From Bromus sterilis (Eukaryota; Streptophyta; Magnoliopsida; Poales; Poaceae), in contig OX465600.1 in assembly GCA_950022295.1 (NCBI GenBank), forward strand, positions 4,712,001-4,776,000: DNA of 64,000 bases, written 5' to 3'. The translations under genes were made by a program, and so were the position numbers. The notes beneath the pieces were generated by a model. That model searched no databases. It saw only the letters and a list, made by a program, of their open reading frames with translations, and was not told the DNA's origin. This document shows, piece after piece, positions 1-10,170 of the stretch; within the stretch, counting starts at the first letter, position 1; each line of letters opens with the position of its first letter.

Positions 1-672
1 GACGACGCTGATGCTGAGGCCGCCGACCCCCAGAGGATCAACACTCGACCGACAGCTCAAGGGGGTACGCCTGACCCTTCCCTTGAGCAATTTTTGGCCG
101 AATGGAGTGAGGACGATAGTGTCTCAAAGGCCGATGGTTCTGATGCAGCTCCTCGTACCAAACCTCCGAAGGCGCCGGTTAAGCGCACCTCGGCAACCAG
201 CTCCTCCGCTGGTGCTTCTCCCAACAAGGCCGCTAAGGTAGCGTCGACAACCATCAAGGGCAAACAACCCCAGGTGACGACCACCCGAAGGCCGACTTCC
301 CAGGCGCCGCTGGATGTCGCCCCGCTGAGATGCCGGATGCCCTCTGGCGCACCAAGAACAGTCGGGTATGCTTTTATCTTCATGCCTTGCACTTTACTGT
401 CCCTCCTTATACTGATTCACCTCCTCTTTCTTCTTTCAGGGAACCGATTGGGCTTGACGACGTCGACGCCGACATTCCAGTCCGCGCTAGCGTCGTCATC
501 TCGCCTGCTGCATCTGCCGCCGCCATCCATAAACGGCCGCCTGTTTCTCATCGCTCCTCCAAGGATGCCGAGCGCGCTGCCAAGAAGGCCTGCCTTGAGA
601 CGATTAAGAAGACTTCTTCCTCCTCCTTTGCTTCCAAGACTTCCAAGAATGCAGCTGATAGGGGAGCTACTG

Positions 673-2368
673 TGAAGGGTTCGTTGCATAGAAAACAAAA
701 AATTTCCTACGGTTGTAACAGCCAAGATCACATCTAGAAGATCACTTGTAACGGTTTGAGAAGGACTCACCCTCGAAGACCAAAAGCTTTAACGAGAACT
801 ATTCTCGTGGGTGATGTAGTCGAACACTCGCCGACCTCAAGGTCGTGATGAAGACTTGACGCCACGAACGGGCAGCGTCTCCGTAGTCGGTCACACGTAC
901 AGATCAGTGACGACCTCCGCCCCTTGCTCCAGTTGGGCAGCGGAAGTAGTGGATCCTCGGGAACTCCAGCAGCACTACAACATAGTGGTGGTGGTGGTAG
1001 AGAAGATCTTGAGCAGGGCTTCGCCTAAGCACCGTACTCGTGAAACTGGATCAGCTAGCAAGGGGAGGAAGATGCCAACCAAAGGGCATATGAGAGATGG
1101 AGGAATGAGTGTGTAGAGGGGTCTCCACCCATCTATATATAGGAGGGGGAGGCAGCCCCCAAGGGGTAGCACGCCCCAAGAGGTGCCCCCACCTCTCCCC
1201 TCATCATGTGGGTGGACTCTCCACTCACAAAAACAAAGGGTCACACATTATTCCCATAACTTCCATAATTCTCCACTCAAAATTCCAAGAGTTTTATCAC
1301 ATTAAAACACTTTTAATTATCTTGTTTAATGTCACTCAAATTAATGAACACTTCATTCAATGAGTACTTCATTGATGAACACTTCATTCAATGAACACAT
1401 TAACAATTATCCCCTTGCACTATTTTGATATACCGAAACTATTCCAGCAGTTTTATCAAAACAGTCCATGTGCTGTCCTGTATATTCTCCGGCGTTCCGT
1501 ATCCACTCAAAACGCGTCAACGAATCCTTAAGTGTGTCACCCTATGGTTCGTGAATAAAATGGACATGACAGAGACTCTTCTCTGATCAATAATCATCAG
1601 CGGGATCTGGAGATCCATGATGACTCCCACTTACTCAACGATGAACTAGTGATCGTGTGAACCAAAACTCCGTAACCAATTCCTTTTGTCTCGCGATATT
1701 TTACTTGTCCGTGATCCGATCATTTGGTATCATCCATACCTAGTTCGATCTTGTTACCGACAAGTACTCTTTACTCGTTCCGTGATATAACATCCTCGTG
1801 AGCCAGTCACGTGCTTGCAAGCGATGTCAATGTGATATCACCGAGAGGGCCCAGAGTATATCTCTCCGTCATCTGGATGGACAAATCCCACTCTTGATCC
1901 ACGAGCCTCAACTAACACTTTCCAAGTACCTAACGACACCTTTATAATCACCCTGTTACGGTGTGACGTTTGATGGAATCAAAGTACTCTTCCGGTGTCA
2001 GTGATTGACGTGATCTCATGGTCTAAGGATTAGAGTTACTTCGTGAAAGTTTGATACAGCAATAGAAACTTGATGACATGATCGTATTGCTATAACTACT
2101 GTGGGTGTATGTTTATCACATCATTCTCCAATGACATGACCTTGTTATTAACAACATCCAATGTTCATGACCAGGAAACCTTGATCATCCGTTAATCAAC
2201 AAGCTAGTATAAAGAGAGGCATTACTAGGAACCTTTTCTCTGTTTATTAAACACACATGTATTAACGTTTCCGGTTAACACAATTATAGCATGAAAATAA
2301 ACATTTATCATAAACATGGAATAAGATAATAACCACTTTATTATTGCCTCTCGGGCATATTCCCTTCA
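673..2368 (-). mobile_element. solo LTR, Ty1/copia BARE1/Angela/WIS-like
   Basis: The 1,696-bp element is bounded by TGAAGGG...CCCTTCA and flanked by a perfect 5-bp target duplication TACTG (668-672 and 2369-2373). Read on the minus strand it opens with a segment containing ATATGCCC and AGGCAATAATAAA, as BARE1/Angela/WIS LTRs do. It closes with GGAAATTTTTTGTTTTCTATG just before the terminus, also typical of that group. A TATA box (TATATATAG on the minus strand) lies at about 1132-1141. No internal domain or second LTR is present, so it is a solo LTR left by LTR-LTR recombination. It inserted into an exon of the antisense ORF. Confidence 0.9.
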
Positions 2369-2960
2369 TACTGGTGGCAGAGGAACACAATCGGTCGACC
2401 CGATTGCCCCATCTCCGCCACGCCGCTCCGACCCGACCTCCACTGCCATGACTACTGCTGCTCCGATTGCCACATCCGAACCACCGACAGTGACGACTCC
2501 GTCGCCAATCGTGGTGTCCGCTCCGCCGATTGTAATGACTGTGCCACCGGTTGTACTGTCCGCGCCGTCGACGGTGACGACCCTGCCGCCAGTTGCCGTT
2601 ATCACCTCCGCTTCAGTTCGTCCGGTTGCGCCGCCACCACAACCGGGTGCCTCCGGCCCTCAGGTGACGTCGATGCCACTAGCCTTCACCACTGCTGCCT
2701 CCGCCGCTGCTCAAACTTTGGTGCCAGCGCCGACCTCCTCTGTGTCGGAAGTTCTGATGCGCTCGGTGGAGCAGTTCCGGGCCGAATATTCTTGCGCCCG
2801 TCACGTCGGCACCGAGCCTGACTCTTCACACCGCCCTCAAGACCCTCTGACGACCACTCTCAGTCGGGTAAATGAATTTGCTGACGCCCTTGCTCGGGAC
2901 CTCCAACAGCTCAACCGTCATCACATGGTAAACTCTTGACTTTCCTTTTATGTCTTTCCT

Positions 2961-3345
2961 TTACTCGGGAAGCTTTTCTTCCAGTGGGTGCGCGCAAGTG
3001 CACCCACTGGGTGTAGTCCCCGAGATTCGGGCCGGTTGCTTGCAATCGGTTCGGATCTTTTATACTCTTTGCATTATCTCTTGCCTTCCTTCAATCGGGA
3101 GACTTTTCTTCCGGTGGGTGCGCGCAAGCGCACCCATTGGGTGTAGTCCCCGAGATTCGGGCCGGTTGCTTGCAATCGGTTTGGATCTTTTATACTCTTT
3201 GCTTTATCCCTTGCCTTCCTTCAATCGGGAGACTTTTCTTCCGGTGGGTGCGCGCAAGCGCACCCACTGGGTGTAGTCCCCGAAATTCGGGCCGACTGCT
3301 AGCAATCGAATCGGATCTTCTTTTGACTGTCGTATCTCTAAACTC
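2961..3345. repeat. 130-bp tandem repeat, about three copies, in an aORF intron
   Basis: The stretch with GTGGGTGCGCGCAAG starts its cycle at 2981, 3111 and 3241, a period of exactly 130 bp. Each unit also contains CCCCGAGATTCGGGCCG and GGATCTTTTATACTC. Copies 1 and 2 are nearly identical and copy 3 is diverged at its right end. The array accounts for most of the 438-bp intron 2928-3365, making it the only long intron of the antisense gene. Confidence 0.9.
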
Positions 3346-4886
3346 CCTCTTGCTATTCCTCGCAGGCTGTTATGGAAGAAAGGCGCGAGGTCTTCGAAAA
3401 GCTCCTCGATGCTTACACCGCCAGCCTCCGAACTCTCGCCCAGGCTCAGCTGGAGGTCAATAATCAATCGGCCGAGATCAATAAACTGAAAGGTAACTTT
3501 TATACCATTTCTGTTTTCTCTCCGATTGACAGTCACTCTTGAACTCATATCTTTATGTTCTCTTCTAGCTTCTGTTCCCATGGTAGATAACCTTCAGAGC
3601 CGTATTGCTGAATTGACTGCAGAACTCAACCAGCAAGGCCCGGCACTCGCCAAAGCCTGGGAAGAAGCGACCCGACTGCAGGGGGTAGAAACTGATCTAA
3701 CTCGGATTATCCAAAGCCTCCGCTCCGAGATGGCTGCCCTTGAAAGAAAACATCTGGCCGATGTAGCTGCCGTGACGGCTGTCGGTGACGGTCTCCTTGC
3801 CAAGCGAGATGCTGCTATCGCAGCCCGAGAAACCTTGCAAGCCGAGAGGGACGAAGCAATTGCTGCGCGGGATTCCATTCGACATGACCGTGATGAACAC
3901 GTCGCCAAGTACGAGGAGCTGGAGAAACGCAGCTAAGAAGAGACCACCCGATTGCGCCGCCGAGCCAAAGGCTTCTGTGATACGATGACCGAGATGGACG
4001 TCCTCCTTAGTGGTAAGTGTTTCCTGCACCCGAGTGCACTTTTCCGATTGCTTTCCTCTTTTATCTTGTTGCTCATACTTTCTTTCGTTACACAGAGGCT
4101 TGTCCTGAATCTGAAGCAGCCGCCTACGCGGCCGTAGCCAAATCCCGAGAAGAAACTGTTGCTGCTGGAGGGACCTGCCAACTTGAAGAAAACGTATGGA
4201 CTCGGCACGAATACCTGATTGGCACAGAAGCTCGCATTCCTGTCATCAAGGGAATTGCATTGTCATTCAAGCTCGGCATTCTGAAAATTGTTGAATCACT
4301 ATGGTCGCCGACTGAGCTTAAGGTCGGACTTCAAAAGATGAAAAACGCCGCTGGTTCCTCCGCCGGCACCCGCGAGCCTGGAACACAAGACGAAGAGGAT
4401 TCTGACAAGGGGGAGGCTCCGAATGCTACCACTGAGCAAACTCGGACTCTCCTTAAGGCCATCCCACGTCGGATCGACGTTCTTCTGAACTCTGCAGGTC
4501 AGACTGGCGCAGAGATTGCTCTCCAGACTGTGCTGAGCTGGTACCCTCAGGTGAAGCTTTCCCAACTCTATAGACTCAGAGAAAACGCTGCCGACCTGCT
4601 TGAGAAGACCTATACCGAGGTAAACCGGCTAGCCAGCACTATGGTGTACTGGTTCTCTCCGTACGAGTACACTCCGTATCTCGACGAGGGAGGGAACCCG
4701 CTCGCTGCGCCTTCAATCTCTGGCCTGGCCGAGGAGCTTTCTAATAGGGGCTCATCCCATACCTCTCCGAGATCCAAGCGGACTGGTGCCACATCTTCTG
4801 AAGCGCAATCGGAACCAGATGCTGCGCACGCTGATCCGACTGCCCTGACCTCTAGCTCCGTGCCTCCGGCTACTCCGACTTCCTGA

Positions 4887-5688
4887 GCCATGCCCCCGAC
4901 TATGTTACTTGCTGTAGTTTGCCGACACTGGATCGGCCTTATCTCATTTTGTTTTTCCGACTATTTGCTTGTAAGACATAATTTTAATTCTGTCGATACC
5001 CACTGGGTGTGACTTCGATGTAATAAACTTATTCGGCCTAGGGCCTGCTATCTCTGATGCAATCCGATTGCTTGGTCTTTTCTTTTACTTGTGCGATCAA
5101 CTTTGCGTCTTTGTCGGTTTCCTTTATCGATCTGCACTTGGGGATGTCTACCGTGTCTGCCTTGCTGCCGTCATACGGTCTGCAATCGGATTAACGGTAG
5201 ATTACCAGCCAAGGTTCGATAAGCTTTTTATTTTTCACACGACAAGGTTTAACGCAAAGGATTCTGCGATAGTGGGAGCCGATTGCTCGCTACCAGGCTC
5301 GATGCCTTGGTTTGCGGCGCAATCGGTAACTTTATCTTATCGGATATGCCCTTGGTGGAGCGTTTCGAATTGCTTCCCAGGAACTTGTACTACCGACCGC
5401 CCCAATCGCAACCCTTCTCAATGCCACAAACCTTTTCGTGATTTGCGCTTGAGCTAGGTGCCGATTTGAGTGCCCGCCCGCAGTCCCCGTGCCTCGATGG
5501 CCTATTCGCCTGACCTCGTGGCCAGACAGTCCCCGGGTGCGTTACGCACGTCTCAGGTATGATTGAGCGTTGCCGACTGAGGCTAGCTCTTCGAATGCAA
5601 TTATACAAAGGTAATCGAATGCTCATTTTCAGAGGCATGATAGCTTTTACTGATTGTTTGCCGAATGGCTTACACAAATTTCTGCCGC
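4887..5688. other. intergenic gap between convergent aORF and pol
   Basis: This is noncoding retrotransposon DNA between the stop of the antisense ORF and the stop of pol on the minus strand. It contains repeated CCGATTG/CAATCGG words, as does much of the element. No ORF of family character, terminator or splice pattern stands out. Confidence 0.6.
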
Positions 5689-8600
5689 TCAACTATAGAA
5701 CGGACATAACAACTCGGCGTTCCACGGCCGCTCCGTCTCTGCTCCTGACGTGTCTTTGTGCCGAGTGCCCTTGGTGGAGTCGATCAGATAATAGGAGTTG
5801 TTCTTGAGCGCTCGGCTGATGACGAATGGCCCTTCCCAGGGTGAGGATAGCTTGTGCTGCCCGTCTGACTTCTGAATTTGGCGTAACACCATATCTCCCT
5901 CTCGGAAAGCGAGAGGACGGATCTTCTTGCTGTGGTAATGCCGCAACTTCTGCTGATAGACTGCTGACCTGGACAAAGCCAACATACAAGCTTCTTCTTT
6001 GAGGTCGATGCCATCTTCTCGTGCCAATATGTCTTCTTCTTCGGTATATAGGGCATGCCGAGGTGAATCAAACTCAATGTCAGATGGGATAACTGCTTCT
6101 GAGCCGTACACCAGGAAGAAGGGAGTGAATCCAGTCGAACTTTTTGGTGTAGTCCTCAAACTAAACAAGACTGCAGGGAGTTCATCAATCCATGCGCCGG
6201 GTGCCCTCTCGAGTGGCTCCACCAATCGGAGTCTGATACCCGAGAGAATGAGACCATTTGCTCTTTCTACTTGACCATTTGATTGCGGATGCGCCATAGA
6301 TGCCAGATCAAGCCGGATGCCCTGCTGAGATGCATATCGAGCCAGTGCACCCTTTGCAAAATTTGTGCCGTTGTCGGTGATGATGCTGTTAGGCACACCG
6401 TATCTGCACACAATGTCGGCCACAAACCGAACCGCGGTCGGACCATCCAGCTTCTTGATCGGTCTGGCTTCAATCCACTTGGTAAACTTGTCCACTGCGA
6501 CTAGAAGATGTGTCATGCCACTTCGAGCTCTCTTGAATGGTCCAACCATATCTAAACCCCATACTACAAACGGCCACGCTATTGGGATTGTCTTCAGTGC
6601 CGATGTTGGCTGATGACTTCTTGCCTTGAACCGCTGACAACCCTTGCAGTACTTCACCAAATTTTCAGCCGCTGCAAGCGCAGTCGGCCAGTAGAAACCA
6701 TGTCGGAAAGCTTTGCTGGCGATGGCCTTTGTAGATGCATGATGTCCGCATTCACCTTGATGAATGTCTCTGAGCAGCTCCAAGCCTCTGTCCTCTTCTA
6801 CACATCTCTGAAAGATACCAGTTGCACTCTTGCGCACTAGCTCATTGTTAATTATTGTGTAAGCCCAAGATCGGCGGCTGATTTGCCGTGATTCTGCTTC
6901 GTCTTCTGGGAGGACTCCGTCTGCTAGGAAATCTCTGATCGGTTGTGCCCATGATGGCGCGCTGACAACTACCATTACCACTGCATGCTGGGGTGGGTCT
7001 TCCTCTTGGATCTCCGTTCCTTGGCCACTGGCCTCCTGGATCTCGGCCTCTTGGGCCTCTATCATTTCTACCTCTGCCTCTGAACTGCCGATTGCGGCGC
7101 CTGGCACGCATTCGGCAGCCCCTGGTGTTGACTTCTCGTCTGGAGCTGGAGCTTCTTCATTGCAATCGGCAATTTCTGATATCATTGGTTCTTCGGAGGT
7201 TGTGCTTCCTGGTATTTCCTCTGCTTGCTTCCCTTTGGCTTTGCTCTTCTCATAGCTTTTGGCAGCCCCTGGCTCGCAGTCGGCAGCCCCTGGCTTGCAG
7301 TCGGCGGCCCCTGGTGCTGTTTCCAAGACACCTTGGGCGCTGGACTGCTTCTTCAAGGTTGCAATTTTTTCCGGTTGAGCTTCTTTTGCCTTCTTCAATG
7401 CTTCAAGGTCGGTCTCCGAGATAAAAATGGACTCGGATTCTGAGGATGGTATGATGGATGGTTTCTTGATGTGCTCCAGCGACACGCCTGGTGGGATAGC
7501 TTGTCTTGTTGAGCCGAGCTTGGACAACGCATCTGCTGCCTCGTTGTTTGCTCTTGGCACATGATGGAACTCGCAACCTTCAAAGTACCCGCTGATCTGC
7601 TGCACCAGGAAGCGATAGCTTTCCATGTTTGCGTCCTTTGCATCCCAGGTGTCTGTGCATTGTTGTACAACCAGGTCGGAGTCACCAAAGCACTCAATAT
7701 TCCGAATACCGATTTCCTTGGCAAGCTTGATACCATGCACAAGGGCTTCGTACTCGGCAACATTGTTTGATGCTGCAAAGTGGATCTGGAGCACATACTG
7801 CAATTGATCTCCTCTTGGTGAAGTGAGTACCACACCAGCCCCTAGGCTGCTCTTCATCTTGGAGCCATCAAAGTGCATTCGCCAGAAATCCGACCCTGGG
7901 AGCTGCGGCATATACTGAGTTTCGGCCCAGTCCACCAGGAAATCGGCTAATGCTTGTGACTTGATTGCAGTTCTCGGCTCATATTGGATGCCATGACTAG
8001 CGACTTCAATTGCCCATTTTGCCACTCTTCCGGTTGCATCTCTGCTTCCCATGATGTCGGCCAGTGGAGCCGAGCTGATGACGGTGATCAAGTGGGCTTG
8101 AAAGTATGGCTTCAATCTCTTGGCTGCCATGTACACTCCATAGCACATCTTCTGGTAGTGAGGGTAGTTCTGCTTGGACGCCGAGAGCACTTCGCTGATG
8201 TAATACACTGGGCGCTGAATTTGCTGTGCCTTGTCCTTCTCAGGCCGCTCCACCACCATAACTGCGCTGATTACCCGATTGGTTGCCGCAATGTATAACA
8301 TCATTGGCTCCTTCCCAATCGGGGCAGCCAGAATCGACGCTGTGGAGAGCATTCTCTTGAGCTCTCGGAACGCTTCGCTTGCCTGGGGGGTCCAGGTGAA
8401 CTTCTCTGTCTTCTTCATCAATTGGTACAATGGGATTGCTTTTTCACCTAGCCGACTGAGGAATCGGCTGAGTGATGCTAGGCAACCAGTGAACTTCTGT
8501 ACCTGCTTCAGGGTCTTGGGCTGTTCCATGCGCTCTATTGCGGCTATCTTCTCTGGATTGCATTCGATTCCTCTCTCGGAAACGAGAAATCCCAAGAGCT

Positions 8601-9255
8601 TGCCAGCTTGGACTCCAAAGACGCACTTCTCCGGGTTGAGCTTGATCTGATAAGTTCTCAAATTGGCGAATGTTTCCCTGAGGTCATCTAATAGCGTGAC
8701 TCCCTTTGCCGACTTCACCACTAAATTGTCCACGTAAACGTGGAGATTTCTGCCGAGCTGAGAGTGCGTGCATCTCTGAATTGTGCGATGATAAGTGGCA
8801 CCTCCATTCTTCAAACCAAATGGCATGGTGATATAGCAATAAGCCCCGAAAGGGGTTATAAATGCAGTTTTTATCTGGTCTTCCACGGCAAGTTTGATCT
8901 GGTGATAGTCAGCAGTGGCATCCAGAAAAGACAAAAGCTCGCAGCTGGCCGTAGAATCAATCACTTGATCAATACGGGGCAGAGCAAACGGATCTTTCGG
9001 GCACGCCTTGTTCAGGAAAGTGTAATCGATACACATGCGCCAGGTCTTATTCTTCTTCATGACGAGAACTGGATTCGCCAGCCACTCGGGGTAAAACACT
9101 TCCATGATGAAACCTGCAGTTTGCAGCTTCACAACCTCTTCACCGATTGCCCTTCTCTTGTCTTCAGAGAAACGTCTCAAGGGTTGCTTGACCGGCTTCG
9201 AGCCTGGCCGAATGTGTAGCTTGTGCTCGGCGAGTTCTCTCTGCACCCCAGGCAT
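5689..9255 (-). CDS. Tat-lineage pol: RT, RNase H, archaeal-type RNase H, integrase
   Basis: This open frame of 1188 residues copies retroelement RNA into DNA and integrates it. Approximate domains: reverse transcriptase 45-300 (FLDATADYHQIKL at about 112, TMPFGLKN following), first RNase H 310-440, second archaeal-type RNase H 455-585 (WRMHFDGS, ASNNVAEYEAL, NNEAADALSKLG). A Glu/Ala-rich linker at 590-790 carries PGAAD-type repeats, and the integrase covers 825-1100 with an HHCC zinc finger (HHASTKA, CKGCQRF), GLDMVGPF, TDNGTNF and QVERANG. The C-terminus carries a WEGPF-type motif. The catalytic RT box reads YVDN (residues 174-177, Asn codon 8725-8727) where YVDD is expected, so the polymerase is probably inactive. 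The frame continues upstream into protease but is cut by TAG at 9319-9321. The ATG at 9255 is only the first one in the open stretch, not a proven start. Confidence 0.93.
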   Translation of the reverse strand: MPGVQRELAEHKLHIRPGSKPVKQPLRRFSEDKRRAIGEEVVKLQTAGFIMEVFYPEWLANPVLVMKKNKTWRMCIDYTFLNKACPKDPFALPRIDQVIDSTASCELLSFLDATADYHQIKLAVEDQIKTAFITPFGAYCYITMPFGLKNGGATYHRTIQRCTHSQLGRNLHVYVDNLVVKSAKGVTLLDDLRETFANLRTYQIKLNPEKCVFGVQAGKLLGFLVSERGIECNPEKIAAIERMEQPKTLKQVQKFTGCLASLSRFLSRLGEKAIPLYQLMKKTEKFTWTPQASEAFRELKRMLSTASILAAPIGKEPMMLYIAATNRVISAVMVVERPEKDKAQQIQRPVYYISEVLSASKQNYPHYQKMCYGVYMAAKRLKPYFQAHLITVISSAPLADIMGSRDATGRVAKWAIEVASHGIQYEPRTAIKSQALADFLVDWAETQYMPQLPGSDFWRMHFDGSKMKSSLGAGVVLTSPRGDQLQYVLQIHFAASNNVAEYEALVHGIKLAKEIGIRNIECFGDSDLVVQQCTDTWDAKDANMESYRFLVQQISGYFEGCEFHHVPRANNEAADALSKLGSTRQAIPPGVSLEHIKKPSIIPSSESESIFISETDLEALKKAKEAQPEKIATLKKQSSAQGVLETAPGAADCKPGAADCEPGAAKSYEKSKAKGKQAEEIPGSTTSEEPMISEIADCNEEAPAPDEKSTPGAAECVPGAAIGSSEAEVEMIEAQEAEIQEASGQGTEIQEEDPPQHAVVMVVVSAPSWAQPIRDFLADGVLPEDEAESRQISRRSWAYTIINNELVRKSATGIFQRCVEEDRGLELLRDIHQGECGHHASTKAIASKAFRHGFYWPTALAAAENLVKYCKGCQRFKARSHQPTSALKTIPIAWPFVVWGLDMVGPFKRARSGMTHLLVAVDKFTKWIEARPIKKLDGPTAVRFVADIVCRYGVPNSIITDNGTNFAKGALARYASQQGIRLDLASMAHPQSNGQVERANGLILSGIRLRLVEPLERAPGAWIDELPAVLFSLRTTPKSSTGFTPFFLVYGSEAVIPSDIEFDSPRHALYTEEEDILAREDGIDLKEEACMLALSRSAVYQQKLRHYHSKKIRPLAFREGDMVLRQIQKSDGQHKLSSPWEGPFVISRALKNNSYYLIDSTKGTRHKDTSGAETERPWNAELLCPFYS

Positions 9256-9318
9256 GTCTTGTGGAGACCATGCAAAGATGTCTCGATTCTCACGGAGGAA
9301 CTCGACGAGCTCGCTTTC

Positions 9319-10140
9319 CTATTTATCGCTGAGTCCAGCTCCGACTACAACAAACTTGGTTGAGTCGGAGGGATCTAGAGCGATCTTCTTGCTGCCCTTG
9401 GCCGACTGAAAAGCCGACTCCTCATCTACTCTCTTTGCTGGGCCAACTGGAAGTGGATTCTTGTTCTGTGCTTGCGCCATTGCAATCACCTTGCTGAGCT
9501 GACGCTTCTCCGTCTCAAACACTTGCGAATCAGCCAAACTGCTGCCAGCGGATGTACACTCGAGGGACTTCCTGAAGTCCTCGGTGACAGTGATGACGCC
9601 GTTTGGCCCTGGGATCTTCATCTTTAGGTATGTCTGCTGCGCGTTGATCATGAACTTGGCAAACACTGGCAATCCCAACAGAGCATGGTAAGGACTACTG
9701 AGGTCGGCGACTTCAAACCAAATCGGCTCTCTCCTGAAGTTTTCTTCTGTGCCGAATATAACATCCAGCCGAATGCGACCCATGGGGGTGCAAGACAATC
9801 CAGGGACAATCCCATGGAAAGTTGTCCGGCTGCGCTCTAGGTCCTTCTCTGTGAGCCCTAGCTTGACCAATGTGTCCCTGTACAGAATGTTGATTGTGCT
9901 TCCTCCATCAACGAGCACTCGGGAGAACTTGCATGAAAACCTTGGTCCTGCGAATAGAGCATCCACTACCAGCCGATAGTTGCCCGGATTCGGCAAAATG
10001 GTGGGATGATCTGCTCTGTCCCAGGATATAGGACATTCAGACCAATGCATAAACTGGGGAATCGGTGGCATAGTGGCATTAACCTCCTGAGCTCGGGCTC
10101 TCCGACTACCCTTGTCTGTGGACTCGCTGGTGAAAATCAT
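9319..10140 (-). pseudogene. retroviral-type aspartic protease segment of Tat gag-pol
   Basis: This 273-residue open segment lies in the same frame as gag and RT. The protease core contains LVDGGSTINILY, the DGG-S/T type active-site context of plant retrotransposon proteases, with a second conserved strand near the MGRIRLDVIFG segment. The protease would mature the gag-pol polyprotein inside the particle. It is bounded by in-frame TAG codons at 10171-10173 (gag side) and 9319-9321 (RT side). Both are one C-to-T change from CAG, so the segment is a piece of a broken polyprotein, not a separate gene. Confidence 0.85.
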
Positions 10141-10170
10141 GTAGGCAGCGTCTTGCTGTGGGAACTGGTT

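Larger units (their letters stand above)
1..4886 (+). pseudogene. antisense extra ORF (aORF) of the Tat retrotransposon, five exons, interrupted
   Basis: Five exons join in phase through GT-AG introns: 1-365, 440-2927, 3366-3492, 3569-4012 and 4096-4886. The N-terminus lies left of the window. The first two exons encode Ser/Thr/Pro/Ala-rich low-complexity sequence. Exons 3 and 4 are strongly heptad-like coiled coil (VDNLQSRIAELTAELNQQ region). The last exon is a globular segment ending in an acidic, Ser/Pro-rich tail. This matches what is known of coiled-coil proteins encoded antisense in grass Tat elements and annotated as putative gypsy-type transposon proteins; their function is unknown. 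Damage: a solo LTR splits exon 2 at 672/2374, with the frame continuing correctly across the target duplication, and a TAA at 3934-3936 stops exon 4. The gene converges tail-to-tail with pol, 802 bp apart. Confidence 0.75.
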
